The notes below the pieces were generated by a model. That model did no database searches. It was not told the DNA's origin and saw only the letters and a program-made list of their open reading frames with translations. Position numbers and translations under genes: made by a program. Positions 35,957 to 45,695 of a stretch of 53,838 bases of DNA are shown piece after piece (within the stretch, counting starts at the first letter, position 1; every line of letters starts with the position of its first letter). This DNA comes from CAYSBE01 sp046309355 (lineage in GTDB: Bacteria > Bacteroidota > Bacteroidia > UKL13-3). The DNA lies in the NCBI GenBank assembly GCA_046309355.1, contig JBKCPL010000022.1, positions 1 through 53,838 on the forward strand, in the 5' to 3' direction.

Positions 35957-38900
35957 GTACCGGGCTTCTACACGGCCAATATGTATTGTATTCTGATTTT
36001 CACTTTTTCGGCCATCGTAGTTAAAGGTAATTTGAATGTTACCTCCAACACGTTGCTGAATATTGATGTTCCAAAGTTGATTAATTCCTGATGTTAAACC
36101 CTGCATCATATCATACCCCAGCGGACTGGCTATATCCCCGTTAAATGAAATGTTATAGTAGCTGTAGCGTGCATTTATAATTCCGGTTTTTGCCCACGCA
36201 TAGCGAAACTCCCCTCCATACTCCAGATTCTCGCCAATAATTTTACCCAACTCAGCAGGTGTTTCACCGTTGAACCATCCTACTAATGCAGTTATACGAA
36301 GCTGCTGCGATGTTTGCCAGATAACTTTAGGCTTTAGTTCGGTAAATGTGTATCGGTAGCTGTTTGTAGTAAAAAAATCGGACGTAAATGTGCGAACACC
36401 TTGCAAATAAGTTAACGTAAAACCCCAGTCAGCTGTAAAATTCCAGCGGAAATTTGCACCCTGCTCTTGGCGTATTCGCGAATCAAATCCATTGGTTAAA
36501 AAGTTTTTGCTTCGGCTGTCACTCTGTGTTAAATCAAAACCAAATTTAGGGTCGCTTCGGTTAAAGAACAATGTATTTCGGATAATAGCCGCATTCGAAA
36601 TTAACTGACTGTCGGCCACATTAAACATAAATGGATTGATAAACTGAATCAACGACAAGTCGGTTGTTTTTCGTTCCATGCGAATAGCAGTCTGGCTGCT
36701 CCATTTGGCCAGTTGTTTCTTCAAGCCTTTGGCATTATACCACACTGTACCCGGATTGATATTTAAGGTTTGGTTAAACTGATTATTGTTTACACGAATA
36801 AGACTGTTGGTAGGTAAAAAAACGCGTATGAAATTTGCCTGAATTCGATCGGCTGCTGATGCGGGCAGAAATTCGTTCAATGTCTGAATCCCATCGTTGT
36901 TGAAATCACGCCATACATATTGTCCCTGACCGGGCAGCACTTCCAGGTACTGAAAGTCTCTGCGCAATTCATTTCCCGAACCTACCTGATAATAGGTGTT
37001 AGCCGTAAAAACACGTTTTATAAATGCGTAGTCATATTCCACACGGGCAAGCATCGTTCGTTCATTTTGCAGTGTTTTATTGCCGGTATCATTTACAGCA
37101 AATTCGCGGTAGGCGGCATTTGACACCAGCCTGTTTCCGTTTTTCTGTACCAGCGAAACTGAGCCATTGGCAGTACGCGCAGTAGTAGCCAGAAGCAATT
37201 CGGAAATTCGGGGCTGATAATCTTTTCGTTCGTTTACGTCAATTCGGAAATTCACATCTCCGCTATCGTTGCTGCGCAAATACACTCCGTATTGAGTGTA
37301 GGCATAACTTCCACTAAGCAAGCTATCCCCGCTAAGTCTGAAATTACTTTCTTCACGCTGCATAGTTATACCACTGAACACTTTATACAATTCACGGCCT
37401 CCGTCTATTCGGTAACGTGTCACCTCATTGGCTACTTCATTTCCACGTGCACCATTTTTTGTTCGAATACTTTCGGCATCTGCGTTTAGCTGATATTTAC
37501 CTGCTTTTATAGCAGCCATAGCTGCATGCTGCAATCCGCTGAATTGTTTATCTCTGTCATAGTATCCTACTTGGTAATCAATAGTTCCATAATGTGTGTG
37601 TTTCAAACCAGTTTTTGCAAATACGATATGCTCTTCAAATCCGGTATCGGTGGTAGGTTGATTCACCAATAGCCTGTTCCATATTCGATCAAATTCCACG
37701 TTGCGGTATCGTTCAACATACCTGAACTGCCGGTCAACAAATTCATAATTCGCATCTGTTTTCCATTGCCACGCTTTCTTGCTGCTGCCCAGCGAGATAG
37801 TGTGGGAAGCCTGAGCCCTGAAGCCGTTACCACCGTCATCGGCTTTATCTTTAGTTGAAAACAAATTCTTATCGTATATGCTCCGTGCTGCCTCAAGTTG
37901 TATCGTGGTCGTTTTGCCCGATTGAATGAGAATTCCGGTATTCAACATTTGCAGTCGTTTAGGACTTACCAGCAGCACTACGGGTTCATAATCGCCCTGA
38001 GGAATTCCGCCAATAGGTGTAACCCACTTAAAAACTCTGCCGTTAGCTGCGGTTTGTGAGAGTACATAGTTTCCTCTGTTCGCACCGGTAAAGCTGAAAC
38101 GTACTTCGTAAAATACAGCAGCTGATCCTGGCTCGGTGGCATGTACATATACTCCGCTGAATCCTAATGTGTCAATCTTTCGGTATACAATTTTATTGGG
38201 TAAAAAAACTTCAGTCGGAGTTTCGCTTACAGCCAATGCCTGGTTCAGATTATCACCAACCGATGCCAATATATTTTTATTGCTGTCTGTAAGGTTTTGT
38301 AAAAAAGGCTGATCTTTATGATCCTGTTCCGAAAAATAATTAGCATACAGTTTTACGGATTTGTATTGCTGCGAACCACCCACATGAAACACAGAGCGGG
38401 CATAATTTCGGTCGGCATACTGAAACTCAGCTATGATTCGGCTGTATTGTGTAATGATGCGTTTAGGCATGAAAATAAGTTCACCGGAGTTGTAGTCAAT
38501 TACATAATCGTTTTGTTCGCCCCGTGTTAGTTTCTCTCCATCCAGGTAAACAGATTCTGTTCCTGATATAATGATAATAAATGTTTCTCCATTGGCACCA
38601 TTCAGTCTGTATGGTCCCTGATTTCCTTCAATGCCGTTAATCACATTGCGTGAAAATCGTCCGCGCGAAATAGCACCTTCAGCACTCCATGTGGTAACCC
38701 CCGTTTTTTTTGATGCAAACGAAGTTTGAATTTGTCCCCCACGCGATTTTTTATAATAGTTCATGAAGTAGCTGTCGCTTGGGCGTGTCATTTCAAAATC
38801 ACCAACAGTAAGTTGATGACTCTGTTTACTCAAGCGTATAAATACCCTGTCAAAGTCTTGCAATTGCTGTGTGTTTCCTTCAGGCTGTATCGGGTTGTTT

Positions 38901-39430
38901 TCATCGCTAATGGCTGCCAGCACATCAACTTCATTGGCTAGCTTACCTGACAATTGAAGATTCAGATTGGAGTTCAAAACTAAATCCTGATTGTTTCCAA
39001 ATGCGACTCCACGTGCCAGGTTACCATTCATTTTTATTCCTTCCCGGTTAAAAAATTCAGTTGCTGAGGCCTCCGGTGTATAAAGAAACGGATTTTTTAT
39101 TTCTCTGAATTCAGGCTGTATAGTACCTGGATTTTTGTTTTGAAATATTTGTTTAAAGTTTAATGCTACTGTCTGGTATCGTAGTTCAATACGGGTTCCG
39201 GTAGGAATATTTTTATTGATTAGTAAACCCTTGGCATAATCAATTTCATAATCAGTACCCGGCTTGTAACCTGTAAGGGTAAGGCTACCCGGAGTAATAG
39301 CCATAGTGTCAATCAATAGGGTATCGGCATTGGCAGTTAGTGTTTTAATACGAATATAAGGCTGCCACTGAGCAAGTGCTTGGCTGCCGTATATAAGTAG
39401 AAGCGAAAATAACAGCCGACACTTCTGCAT
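35948..39430 (-). CDS. Giant predicted outer-membrane protein, family unrecognised
   Basis: The 1160-residue protein has a signal peptide (1-21, ending ALAQ) and almost nothing but alternating beta strands, finishing in a short aromatic strand (VEARYLF) of the kind recognised by the BAM machinery. Residues about 100-250 have long strands (NREGIKMNGNLARGVAFGNNQ, then GDFEMTRPSDSYF). This part vaguely resembles the large barrel proteins of T9SS and gliding machinery, but I cannot place it in a family. It follows the sensor kinase by 6 bp and would be in the hldD operon. Its stop overlaps nadD. One or more periplasmic domains probably precede the C-terminal barrel. Confidence 0.75.
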   Translation of the reverse strand: MQKCRLLFSLLLIYGSQALAQWQPYIRIKTLTANADTLLIDTMAITPGSLTLTGYKPGTDYEIDYAKGLLINKNIPTGTRIELRYQTVALNFKQIFQNKNPGTIQPEFREIKNPFLYTPEASATEFFNREGIKMNGNLARGVAFGNNQDLVLNSNLNLQLSGKLANEVDVLAAISDENNPIQPEGNTQQLQDFDRVFIRLSKQSHQLTVGDFEMTRPSDSYFMNYYKKSRGGQIQTSFASKKTGVTTWSAEGAISRGRFSRNVINGIEGNQGPYRLNGANGETFIIIISGTESVYLDGEKLTRGEQNDYVIDYNSGELIFMPKRIITQYSRIIAEFQYADRNYARSVFHVGGSQQYKSVKLYANYFSEQDHKDQPFLQNLTDSNKNILASVGDNLNQALAVSETPTEVFLPNKIVYRKIDTLGFSGVYVHATEPGSAAVFYEVRFSFTGANRGNYVLSQTAANGRVFKWVTPIGGIPQGDYEPVVLLVSPKRLQMLNTGILIQSGKTTTIQLEAARSIYDKNLFSTKDKADDGGNGFRAQASHTISLGSSKKAWQWKTDANYEFVDRQFRYVERYRNVEFDRIWNRLLVNQPTTDTGFEEHIVFAKTGLKHTHYGTIDYQVGYYDRDKQFSGLQHAAMAAIKAGKYQLNADAESIRTKNGARGNEVANEVTRYRIDGGRELYKVFSGITMQREESNFRLSGDSLLSGSYAYTQYGVYLRSNDSGDVNFRIDVNERKDYQPRISELLLATTARTANGSVSLVQKNGNRLVSNAAYREFAVNDTGNKTLQNERTMLARVEYDYAFIKRVFTANTYYQVGSGNELRRDFQYLEVLPGQGQYVWRDFNNDGIQTLNEFLPASAADRIQANFIRVFLPTNSLIRVNNNQFNQTLNINPGTVWYNAKGLKKQLAKWSSQTAIRMERKTTDLSLIQFINPFMFNVADSQLISNAAIIRNTLFFNRSDPKFGFDLTQSDSRSKNFLTNGFDSRIRQEQGANFRWNFTADWGFTLTYLQGVRTFTSDFFTTNSYRYTFTELKPKVIWQTSQQLRITALVGWFNGETPAELGKIIGENLEYGGEFRYAWAKTGIINARYSYYNISFNGDIASPLGYDMMQGLTSGINQLWNINIQQRVGGNIQITFNYDGRKSENQNTIHIGRVEARYLF

Positions 39431-39436
39431 GTGAAT

Positions 39437-42400
39437 TTATTTAGGCAGTACAATGGTAAATGTACTTCCACTACCCGGTTTAGTTTTGAAAAATATTTTT
39501 CCGTTACCGCTTTCTATCATGTTTTTTACGATAGGCAAACCCAGCCCCATGCCACTCACTTTTGTGCTGAAGTAAGGCTTGAATATCATTGATGCGGATT
39601 CTTCTGTCATGCCACTTCCGTTATCCGTTACTTCAATAATAAAATCACTCTCTGACTCATTGACTGTAACGGTTACTAAGCCTTCTGTATTCTCGAGAAT
39701 GGCTTGTAAGGCATTTTTTATCAGATTGCCGACAGCTCGGGTTAGATACGAGCGGTCAAAATAGAGCTCATGCTGTAAGTTGCAGGTATATATAATTGTA
39801 TGTGGTGTTTCCAGTCTGTACAGGTCAATGATTGTTTGAAGTTCCTGACACACATCAATCGACTCATATACCGGTGCGGGCATTTTGGCAAACGATGAAA
39901 ATTCGGTAGCCAGTTCACTCAGTGTATCAATCTGTTTTACCAATAGTTTTGCTGTACGGTCAATTTTCTCGGAAATATTCGGGTCGTTTAATGCGTAAGC
40001 GCGTTGCAGGTGCTGAATACTAAGTTTCATAGGAGTCAGCGGGTTTTTTATTTCGTGCGCTATTTGGCGTGCTATTTCTCTCCAGGCGCCTTCGCGTTCG
40101 GTTTCCGCCAATTTTCGTGCACTGGCCTCCAGCTGTTCTATCATCTGATTATATTGTTTCACAAGTTCACCTATCTCATCATTGCGGTACCAGCTGATGG
40201 GTTCATTCTTTTCGCCCAGCCGTGTACCTGAAAGTCGCTGCTGTATCAACGCCAGAGGATACGATATATTGCGCGTTATCAGGTATGCAATAAGTCCGAT
40301 AATAATGAACAGCACCACATACAGGTTAATAAATCCAACAACAACTGTTGAGATTTCGGTTGTAAGTTCAGCACTTCGGCTAAAATAGGGCAGCTGAATG
40401 TAGCCAAGCACATCTCCTTTGGTTTTAAAAACAGGAGCATACGCTGCCTGAAAGGGAAGTGAGGCTATTTTCTCATTGTTTATATACTGAGATTCTTTTA
40501 ATAAATGCAGATGGTAGTATGCTTCGTCTGGCATTAAGCGCGATACAATGCCTTCATCGTACAACTTGGAAATACTTGATGCCATGGCAAATCCCTTGCT
40601 GTCAAAAAGCGTTATGTCGGTATCGTATAAATCGGCCATTTGATTGATAAATGCTTCCGTTTCGCTGTTTACAGTCAATTCATTAGTACTTATTTTTTCA
40701 TTTTCCAGAGTCAACACCACGTTTCTCAATTTCTTCATCAACCGCTCGGTTTGTCGGCTGTTGTATTTTTCAGTGATGAAGCGAATGGTAAAATAGGCGC
40801 TACACAGCAGAGTCACGAACAGGATGAAGAGGATGGCTGCCTGAATACGTGTTCGTAAATACAGTGCATCGGGTGTACGTATAAGCAACAATCGGTTAAA
40901 TAATGACTTCAGCGGACTTACTATACCGCTATACAGCCACGGATATTTTTGGTATACATCAGAATTTAAAGCAACGTATACAAACAAAATCAAGATAAGT
41001 ACAATGGTACATAAAGTAAATACGAACGAGAACAAACCAACAGTTTGCAAACCGCTGCTGGTGGGTTTACTCACCACAGCTGTCCACACCTGATTATCGG
41101 AATGAAGCAAATGGTCATATCCGTTTTCCTCAAAATACATGTAATCTTCTTTTGAGTCAGGCCAGGTGTTACGTATACGGTAAGGGAAATCTCCGCTTTG
41201 ATAGATAATATTTCGGTTTTTATATACCGCATACGAATAGTTCACATCTTTTCGCCCCACCTGTCTGAATCCATCAATGAGCAATTCATCAAATCGGTTT
41301 TCATCCTGTATAAGTTTGGGTTTAAGCAGCACAAATAAATAGCCGAGCGGTTTGTTTTCATCCGATACGATGAACCGAGCGATATATCCTTTCGTTTCGC
41401 TCTCGTCCGTGGTATAACGGAAATACTTATTTATGGACTCAGCAGATTGCCTTTCATATAGCTTTCGTAAGGAGGCGTAGCTAAGTATATTTCGTTCCTT
41501 AAAGTGATAACCCATCAGGTCGTAATCCAGCACATTAACTTCGTATTTACTGAGGTATCCGGTAAAGTACAATTGACGAAATCTTTTCTCGAATTGATTT
41601 TTTGAAATCAGCGGATTTCGAAAATAATCTACAATATATCGGTCATTTACGATTTTATTTTCTGCGTTGCGCAAAAAGTAGTCTGTTGTAATATCATTTT
41701 GCGAAATCAACTTAATGGCGAATAATTTTCGGTTTTCCCGATCTTTGCTTTCAGACCAATGCTGAATAGATACTGAACTGGAAAGTGCTATGATAAAAAT
41801 AACCGAAAAATACTGTTGAAACCGGTTAAGATTAAGCCTGATCAGTTTAAGAACTATAAAGATAAAGAGCACCAATAGCGACATCGCTATCTGAAAATTA
41901 CTGATATTGGTGGAAGAATGCGCAAGAATAATGTAGCCGATACACGCGATTAGGAAAGCAAAAACAGCACGCTGCTTGCCGGTTGATTCCATATTTCGGT
42001 AGTGCCGAATCAGATTTCGTGTAACAAAGTACACCACCAGCATTTGTATAATGATAACCAACAGACCCAGAAAGGTGAATAGGTTAATGCTGAATATATT
42101 ATTGATGTCGAATGAAATTTGAGAGTCGATGGTCAGACTTTTAACAGACAGTATGGTAATATGAGCTACTGTGAATGCACCTAACAGCCAGATGTAGAAT
42201 GCATAGTAATGTGAAGTTGATTTACGTCTGCCTTCAGCAGTGCCTAGTTTAGTTTCGAGCAGTACGAAAAACCAAAGCAAGAGTGCACTATCCAGTAGTA
42301 AGTCACCTAGCGAAGGAAACCAGTTGGATGATGCATACACGGACGGATTAAACAATCGTGTATTGTATAATGATAAAGGCCAGTGTAGGTATAAATTACT

Positions 42401-43147
42401 GATACGAACAAGAATCCAGAATACTAAAAAAGTTAGTGAAGCTATAACCGTGTTATGAATCATGAAGTGCCTGAATACAATATGCAGCACACCCGACCAA
42501 AATACGATAAGTGCAACAAGCAGTAGAATAAACAAATCCGGTAAGGCTTGATGAACATTCGTTATTTGACAGCTAAACAAAGGTTGCTTGATGATGTCTC
42601 TGACAACATACGGATAAAGAGTAGTGTCAGCACTAAAGCGTGCATCACGGATAAAGGATAGTTCTCGACTAAAGGTATTTTGTATGTACTGATTTTTAAA
42701 CGCGAAGTTGCTTTTCAGTTTATACATAAAGATAAACCTGTAGCTACCCCTCAGGTGATTGTGGTATATATAGCTTCCGTTTATAAGGTCAATATAGCCG
42801 GTACCTTTGCGCAGTACACTGCTGAAATTGTGTGGGTCTACCACGTTGCTCGTCCAGTTTGTTAGTGTATCATTCTGATAAATAAAAAGAATGTAATCGT
42901 TTTCACTAGCGTGTTCACTAATTTCACGTTGGTTACGATTCAGTTGCAGTGTGTCGCACAGTTCGGTTCCAATTGTGGTAATAAATAACAACTCTTTACT
43001 GCTTGCTAGTTGTTGCAATTTCTCATATGCTTCCTTTTCAGGAACATTTTTTTGTCCGGCCAAATAATATTCGTAACTAAATGCCAGTACAAGGCACACA
43101 CTTAGTGCAGCTAACCAACGTATGTATGAGGTTGTACTCTTATCCAA
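39437..43147 (-). CDS. Very large NtrY-like sensor histidine kinase
   Basis: The 1236-residue protein has one N-terminal helix (about 8-28) and an extracytoplasmic domain. A cluster of about eight membrane helices follows (about 205-465), then a second periplasmic segment (about 470-700), paired helices near 705-730 and 775-795, and a Cache-like sensory domain (about 800-945). A final helix leads to HAMP (about 970-1020). The kinase core has the H box IAHEIKNPLTP with phosphorylated H1031, the N box NLIKNALQ, the G1 box DNGSGM and the G2 box GMGLGL. The H-box surroundings match the NtrY subfamily. There is no response regulator nearby. The start is 11 nt after hldD and the stop 6 nt before the giant outer-membrane protein. 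Confidence 0.9.
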   Translation of the reverse strand: MDKSTTSYIRWLAALSVCLVLAFSYEYYLAGQKNVPEKEAYEKLQQLASSKELLFITTIGTELCDTLQLNRNQREISEHASENDYILFIYQNDTLTNWTSNVVDPHNFSSVLRKGTGYIDLINGSYIYHNHLRGSYRFIFMYKLKSNFAFKNQYIQNTFSRELSFIRDARFSADTTLYPYVVRDIIKQPLFSCQITNVHQALPDLFILLLVALIVFWSGVLHIVFRHFMIHNTVIASLTFLVFWILVRISNLYLHWPLSLYNTRLFNPSVYASSNWFPSLGDLLLDSALLLWFFVLLETKLGTAEGRRKSTSHYYAFYIWLLGAFTVAHITILSVKSLTIDSQISFDINNIFSINLFTFLGLLVIIIQMLVVYFVTRNLIRHYRNMESTGKQRAVFAFLIACIGYIILAHSSTNISNFQIAMSLLVLFIFIVLKLIRLNLNRFQQYFSVIFIIALSSSVSIQHWSESKDRENRKLFAIKLISQNDITTDYFLRNAENKIVNDRYIVDYFRNPLISKNQFEKRFRQLYFTGYLSKYEVNVLDYDLMGYHFKERNILSYASLRKLYERQSAESINKYFRYTTDESETKGYIARFIVSDENKPLGYLFVLLKPKLIQDENRFDELLIDGFRQVGRKDVNYSYAVYKNRNIIYQSGDFPYRIRNTWPDSKEDYMYFEENGYDHLLHSDNQVWTAVVSKPTSSGLQTVGLFSFVFTLCTIVLILILFVYVALNSDVYQKYPWLYSGIVSPLKSLFNRLLLIRTPDALYLRTRIQAAILFILFVTLLCSAYFTIRFITEKYNSRQTERLMKKLRNVVLTLENEKISTNELTVNSETEAFINQMADLYDTDITLFDSKGFAMASSISKLYDEGIVSRLMPDEAYYHLHLLKESQYINNEKIASLPFQAAYAPVFKTKGDVLGYIQLPYFSRSAELTTEISTVVVGFINLYVVLFIIIGLIAYLITRNISYPLALIQQRLSGTRLGEKNEPISWYRNDEIGELVKQYNQMIEQLEASARKLAETEREGAWREIARQIAHEIKNPLTPMKLSIQHLQRAYALNDPNISEKIDRTAKLLVKQIDTLSELATEFSSFAKMPAPVYESIDVCQELQTIIDLYRLETPHTIIYTCNLQHELYFDRSYLTRAVGNLIKNALQAILENTEGLVTVTVNESESDFIIEVTDNGSGMTEESASMIFKPYFSTKVSGMGLGLPIVKNMIESGNGKIFFKTKPGSGSTFTIVLPK

Positions 43148-43158
43148 GTTTAGTGTTG

Positions 43159-44124
43159 TTACATATACGTATGCGGTATCAAATAATTACGCACGTAGTC
43201 ATTTACCCCATCTTCAATACTGGTAAACTCACGTGTATAACCGATACTGCGAAGCTTACTCATATCGGCCTCTGTAAAGTACTGATAAGTATCTCTGATG
43301 TCTTCGGGAATGTCAATGTACTCAATGTTTACAGGCATATTTAGCGCATTGAAAATCGCTTTTGCCAAATCATTCCACGTACGAGCATGCCCTGTTCCCA
43401 AATTGTAAATGCCACTGTTATTTCTGTGATGCATCAGGTATATGCACACGTCAACCAAATCCTTTACATAAATAAAATCGCGTTTTTGTTCGCCATCTTT
43501 ATACTCTTCTCGATGCGATTTGAAGAGTTTCAATTTGCCTGTTTCGGTAATTTGTTGGTAAGCATGTAGTATAACCGAAGCCATTCGGCCTTTGTGGTAT
43601 TCATTCGGGCCGTATACGTTAAAAAATTTCAGGCCTGCCCAAAAGTAAGGTTGCTTTGACTGTGAAACTGCCCATTTATCAAATTCGTTTTTTGAGTGGC
43701 CATACGGGTTCATGGGTTTCAGCAAATGCAGTCTGCTCTCGTCATCTGTGTATCCGTTTTCGCCATTTCCATACGTAGCAGCCGATGATGCGTACACCAT
43801 GGGAATTCCGTATTTAATACATTGATTCCATAGCTCACGGGTATAATCCAGATTCAATTCTTTAAATACTGCTTCATTCTTCTCTGTGGTATCTGTTCGC
43901 GCACCGATATGAAAAATGAACTGAACATGTTGCTCATTTTTGGTCAGCCAATCATGAAAATGAGTGCGTTCAACTTTTTCGGTAAATAGCTTGCCAGCTA
44001 AATTAGTACTGCGTACGCCTGTGCTGAAATCATCCACCAATACCAAATCGAGAAATCCGGCCTGATTTAATCCCGCTGCTAACGCACTGCCAATAAATCC
44101 TTCAGCTCCTGTAACTACTATCAT
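43159..44124 (-). CDS. hldD: ADP-L-glycero-D-manno-heptose 6-epimerase
   Basis: The 321-residue short-chain dehydrogenase fold begins with VVTGAEGFIGSAL, the NADP-binding glycine motif of HldD. The catalytic pair is the YxxxK in PYGHSKNEFDKW (Y and K about 145-149), and the YASSAATYG motif is intact. The enzyme converts ADP-D-glycero- to ADP-L-glycero-heptose for the lipopolysaccharide inner core. It is the first gene of a three-gene set with the sensor kinase and the giant outer-membrane protein, both of which are also envelope proteins. Confidence 0.92.
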   Translation of the reverse strand: MIVVTGAEGFIGSALAAGLNQAGFLDLVLVDDFSTGVRSTNLAGKLFTEKVERTHFHDWLTKNEQHVQFIFHIGARTDTTEKNEAVFKELNLDYTRELWNQCIKYGIPMVYASSAATYGNGENGYTDDESRLHLLKPMNPYGHSKNEFDKWAVSQSKQPYFWAGLKFFNVYGPNEYHKGRMASVILHAYQQITETGKLKLFKSHREEYKDGEQKRDFIYVKDLVDVCIYLMHHRNNSGIYNLGTGHARTWNDLAKAIFNALNMPVNIEYIDIPEDIRDTYQYFTEADMSKLRSIGYTREFTSIEDGVNDYVRNYLIPHTYM

Positions 44125-44142
44125 ATAAACCTAGTTTGTCCA

Positions 44143-44150
44143 CGAAAATA
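44143..44150 (-). promoter_or_regulatory. -7 variant element of the hldD operon
   Basis: Minus-strand TATTTTCG, a TAnnTTCG variant ending 18 nt before the hldD start. Confidence 0.45.
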
Positions 44151-44215
44151 CGCTTTATCGGTCTAAGGTATTCAATATATATCAGCTTAAAAAGCAGAAA
44201 TGTGATATCTGTGCC

Positions 44216-44223
44216 TATATTCG
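44216..44223 (+). promoter_or_regulatory. -7 variant element of queD
   Basis: TATATTCG (TAnnTTCG) ends 19 nt before the queD start. It is divergent from the hldD element, 65 bp away. Confidence 0.45.
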
Positions 44224-44242
44224 CAGCTCGATTTTTACTCGG

Positions 44243-44668
44243 ATGAACAATCGTAAAAAAACCGTTTACATTACCCGCAAGGTACACTTCAACGCAGCAC
44301 ATAAGCTTTATAATCCTAACTGGAGCGAAGAACAGAATGAGGCATTTTTCGGCAAATGTGCCAACAAATACTTTCATGGGCATAATTTTGAAATGTATGT
44401 TACTTTAAAGGGTGTGCCCAACCCGGAAACCGGTATGGTCATGGATTTGAAGAAGCTTAAGCAAATCGTAGAGGAATATATAGTAGATAAGCTGGATCAT
44501 AAAAACATCAATACCGATGTGGATTTTATGCAGGGTAAAATGGCTTCAATAGAAAACCTGGTTGTAGAGATTTGGAATCAGCTGGAGCCACATTTAGACA
44601 AAGGGCTACTTTACTGCATTAAGCTTTATGAAACCGAAAGACAATTTGTAGAGTACTACGGAGAATAA
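44243..44668 (+). CDS. queD: 6-carboxy-5,6,7,8-tetrahydropterin synthase
   Basis: The 141-residue protein of the 6-pyruvoyl-tetrahydropterin synthase fold makes the pterin intermediate of queuosine. It has zinc-binding histidines H20 (FNAAHKL), H45 and H47 (FHGHN) and the catalytic C39 in FGKCANKYFHGHNF. The acidic residue in VMDLKKL and the C-terminal ETERQFVEY motif are also conserved. It is monocistronic, ending in a strong terminator. Other queuosine genes are not in the window. Confidence 0.93.
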   Translation: MNNRKKTVYITRKVHFNAAHKLYNPNWSEEQNEAFFGKCANKYFHGHNFEMYVTLKGVPNPETGMVMDLKKLKQIVEEYIVDKLDHKNINTDVDFMQGKMASIENLVVEIWNQLEPHLDKGLLYCIKLYETERQFVEYYGE

Positions 44669-44670
44669 AA

Positions 44671-44702
44671 AAAATCCCGCAATTGCTTGCGGGATTTTTT
44701 TG
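44671..44702. terminator. Bidirectional terminator between queD and the HU gene
   Basis: AAAATCCCGCAA (44671-44682), loop TTGC, TTGCGGGATTTT and further T residues. It is a 12-bp perfect stem for the convergent queD and HU genes. Confidence 0.9.
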
Positions 44703-44718
44703 TGTAAGTAACTATCAA

Positions 44719-44991
44719 TTACTTGATTTTACCTTGTAAGCCAGCACCTGCTTTGAACTTAACAACTTTTTTAGCAGGGATGTTAATTTCTTTTCCTGTT
44801 TGAGGATTGCGTCCTTTGCGAGCAGCACGTTTAGTTACTGAGAAAGTACCAAATCCAACAAGAATTACTTTGTCATTCTTTTTAAGTGCACCTTGTGTAG
44901 CACTCATGAATGAATCTAAAGCAGCAGCTGCTTGAACTTTAGTAAGCTTGGCATCATTTGCCATTTTGTCGATTAAATCTGACTTGTTCAT
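44719..44991 (-). CDS. hup: HU-family DNA-binding protein
   Basis: The 90-residue protein is a standard-length HU/IHF fold: an alpha-helical N-terminus (NKSDLIDKMANDAKLTK) and the arm region beginning at GFGTFSVTKRAARKGRNPQTG, ending in a basic strand. HU compacts DNA and assists recombination and repair. It has the best promoter in the window and is expected to be highly expressed. Confidence 0.96.
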   Translation of the reverse strand: MNKSDLIDKMANDAKLTKVQAAAALDSFMSATQGALKKNDKVILVGFGTFSVTKRAARKGRNPQTGKEINIPAKKVVKFKAGAGLQGKIK

Positions 44992-45028
44992 AATGTTTAA
45001 TTAATTAAGAGGTTTTTTATTACGATAA

Positions 45029-45059
45029 CAAACATAGGAATCTGCCTTTATTTGTCAAG
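45029..45059 (-). promoter_or_regulatory. Promoter of the HU gene
   Basis: Minus strand CTTG (45059-45056), 19 bp, TATGTTTG (45036-45029), then a 37-nt AT-rich leader. Both elements and spacing fit the Bacteroidota consensus TTTG-N19-TAnnTTTG. Confidence 0.7.
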
Positions 45060-45128
45060 TGTTTCAACGATTTTTTTTTTGAGGTAGCGGTAAAATATTT
45101 TAACAGGTTTTCAACAACTGCGCCACTT

Positions 45129-45695
45129 TCAGCCGATTTTGTCAGTTGTGCTGAGGGGTAAAATAGCTGAAAGCTCATTATTGACAAGGGTTTTGACGGT
45201 TTTTAGGGGTGCATGAATGCGTATCTTGGCTTGTTCGTAAAAGGGTTTTCGCTTCTCCAGGGTTTCGTGTATCCATCTGCGCAAGTCGGGTTCGGTGCGG
45301 TTTTTCAGCAGGGGCCTGCTGTCTTTGTTGCTTTGCAATAGCCTGTCGGCAATGAAATTTTCGGTGCCGTATATATATATAGTGTACCCATGTTCATTCA
45401 TCCAACGCATATTGCCATGCCAGGCAGCCGTGCCCCCTCCGGTAGCAATTATTGCCTTTTCAAAGCGTGCAGTTTCATATAACTGTTCAGTTTCTATAAG
45501 TCTGAATTTTTCTTCGCCTTCCTCTGCAAATAAATGCTCTACTGTTTTTCCGGTGAATCGGTTGATGCATTCATCCAGATCTATATAGGTATACTTAAGG
45601 TACTTCGCCAGCTTTTTAGCCGTTGTCGATTTGCCCACACCGGGCATACCTACTAAATAGATTCGTGTAGCCGGTTTAACGGCATCACTTAACAT
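45129..45695 (-). CDS. aroK: Shikimate kinase
   Basis: The enzyme phosphorylates shikimate in aromatic amino-acid synthesis. The 188-residue P-loop kinase has GMPGVGKSTTAK (about 17-28), the shikimate-binding DLDECI (about 39-44) and the IATGGGTA loop (about 83-90). The family length is about 170-190. It overlaps the upstream BT_3928-type gene by 11 nt, so it is the last gene of the three-gene operon beginning with DUF1599. Confidence 0.94.
   Translation of the reverse strand: MLSDAVKPATRIYLVGMPGVGKSTTAKKLAKYLKYTYIDLDECINRFTGKTVEHLFAEEGEEKFRLIETEQLYETARFEKAIIATGGGTAAWHGNMRWMNEHGYTIYIYGTENFIADRLLQSNKDSRPLLKNRTEPDLRRWIHETLEKRKPFYEQAKIRIHAPLKTVKTLVNNELSAILPLSTTDKIG

Noticed and set aside
45091..45102. 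Palindrome TAAAATATTTTA after the aroK gene
   Set aside because: Short and pure AT; expected by chance in AT-rich gaps and too weak for a terminator.
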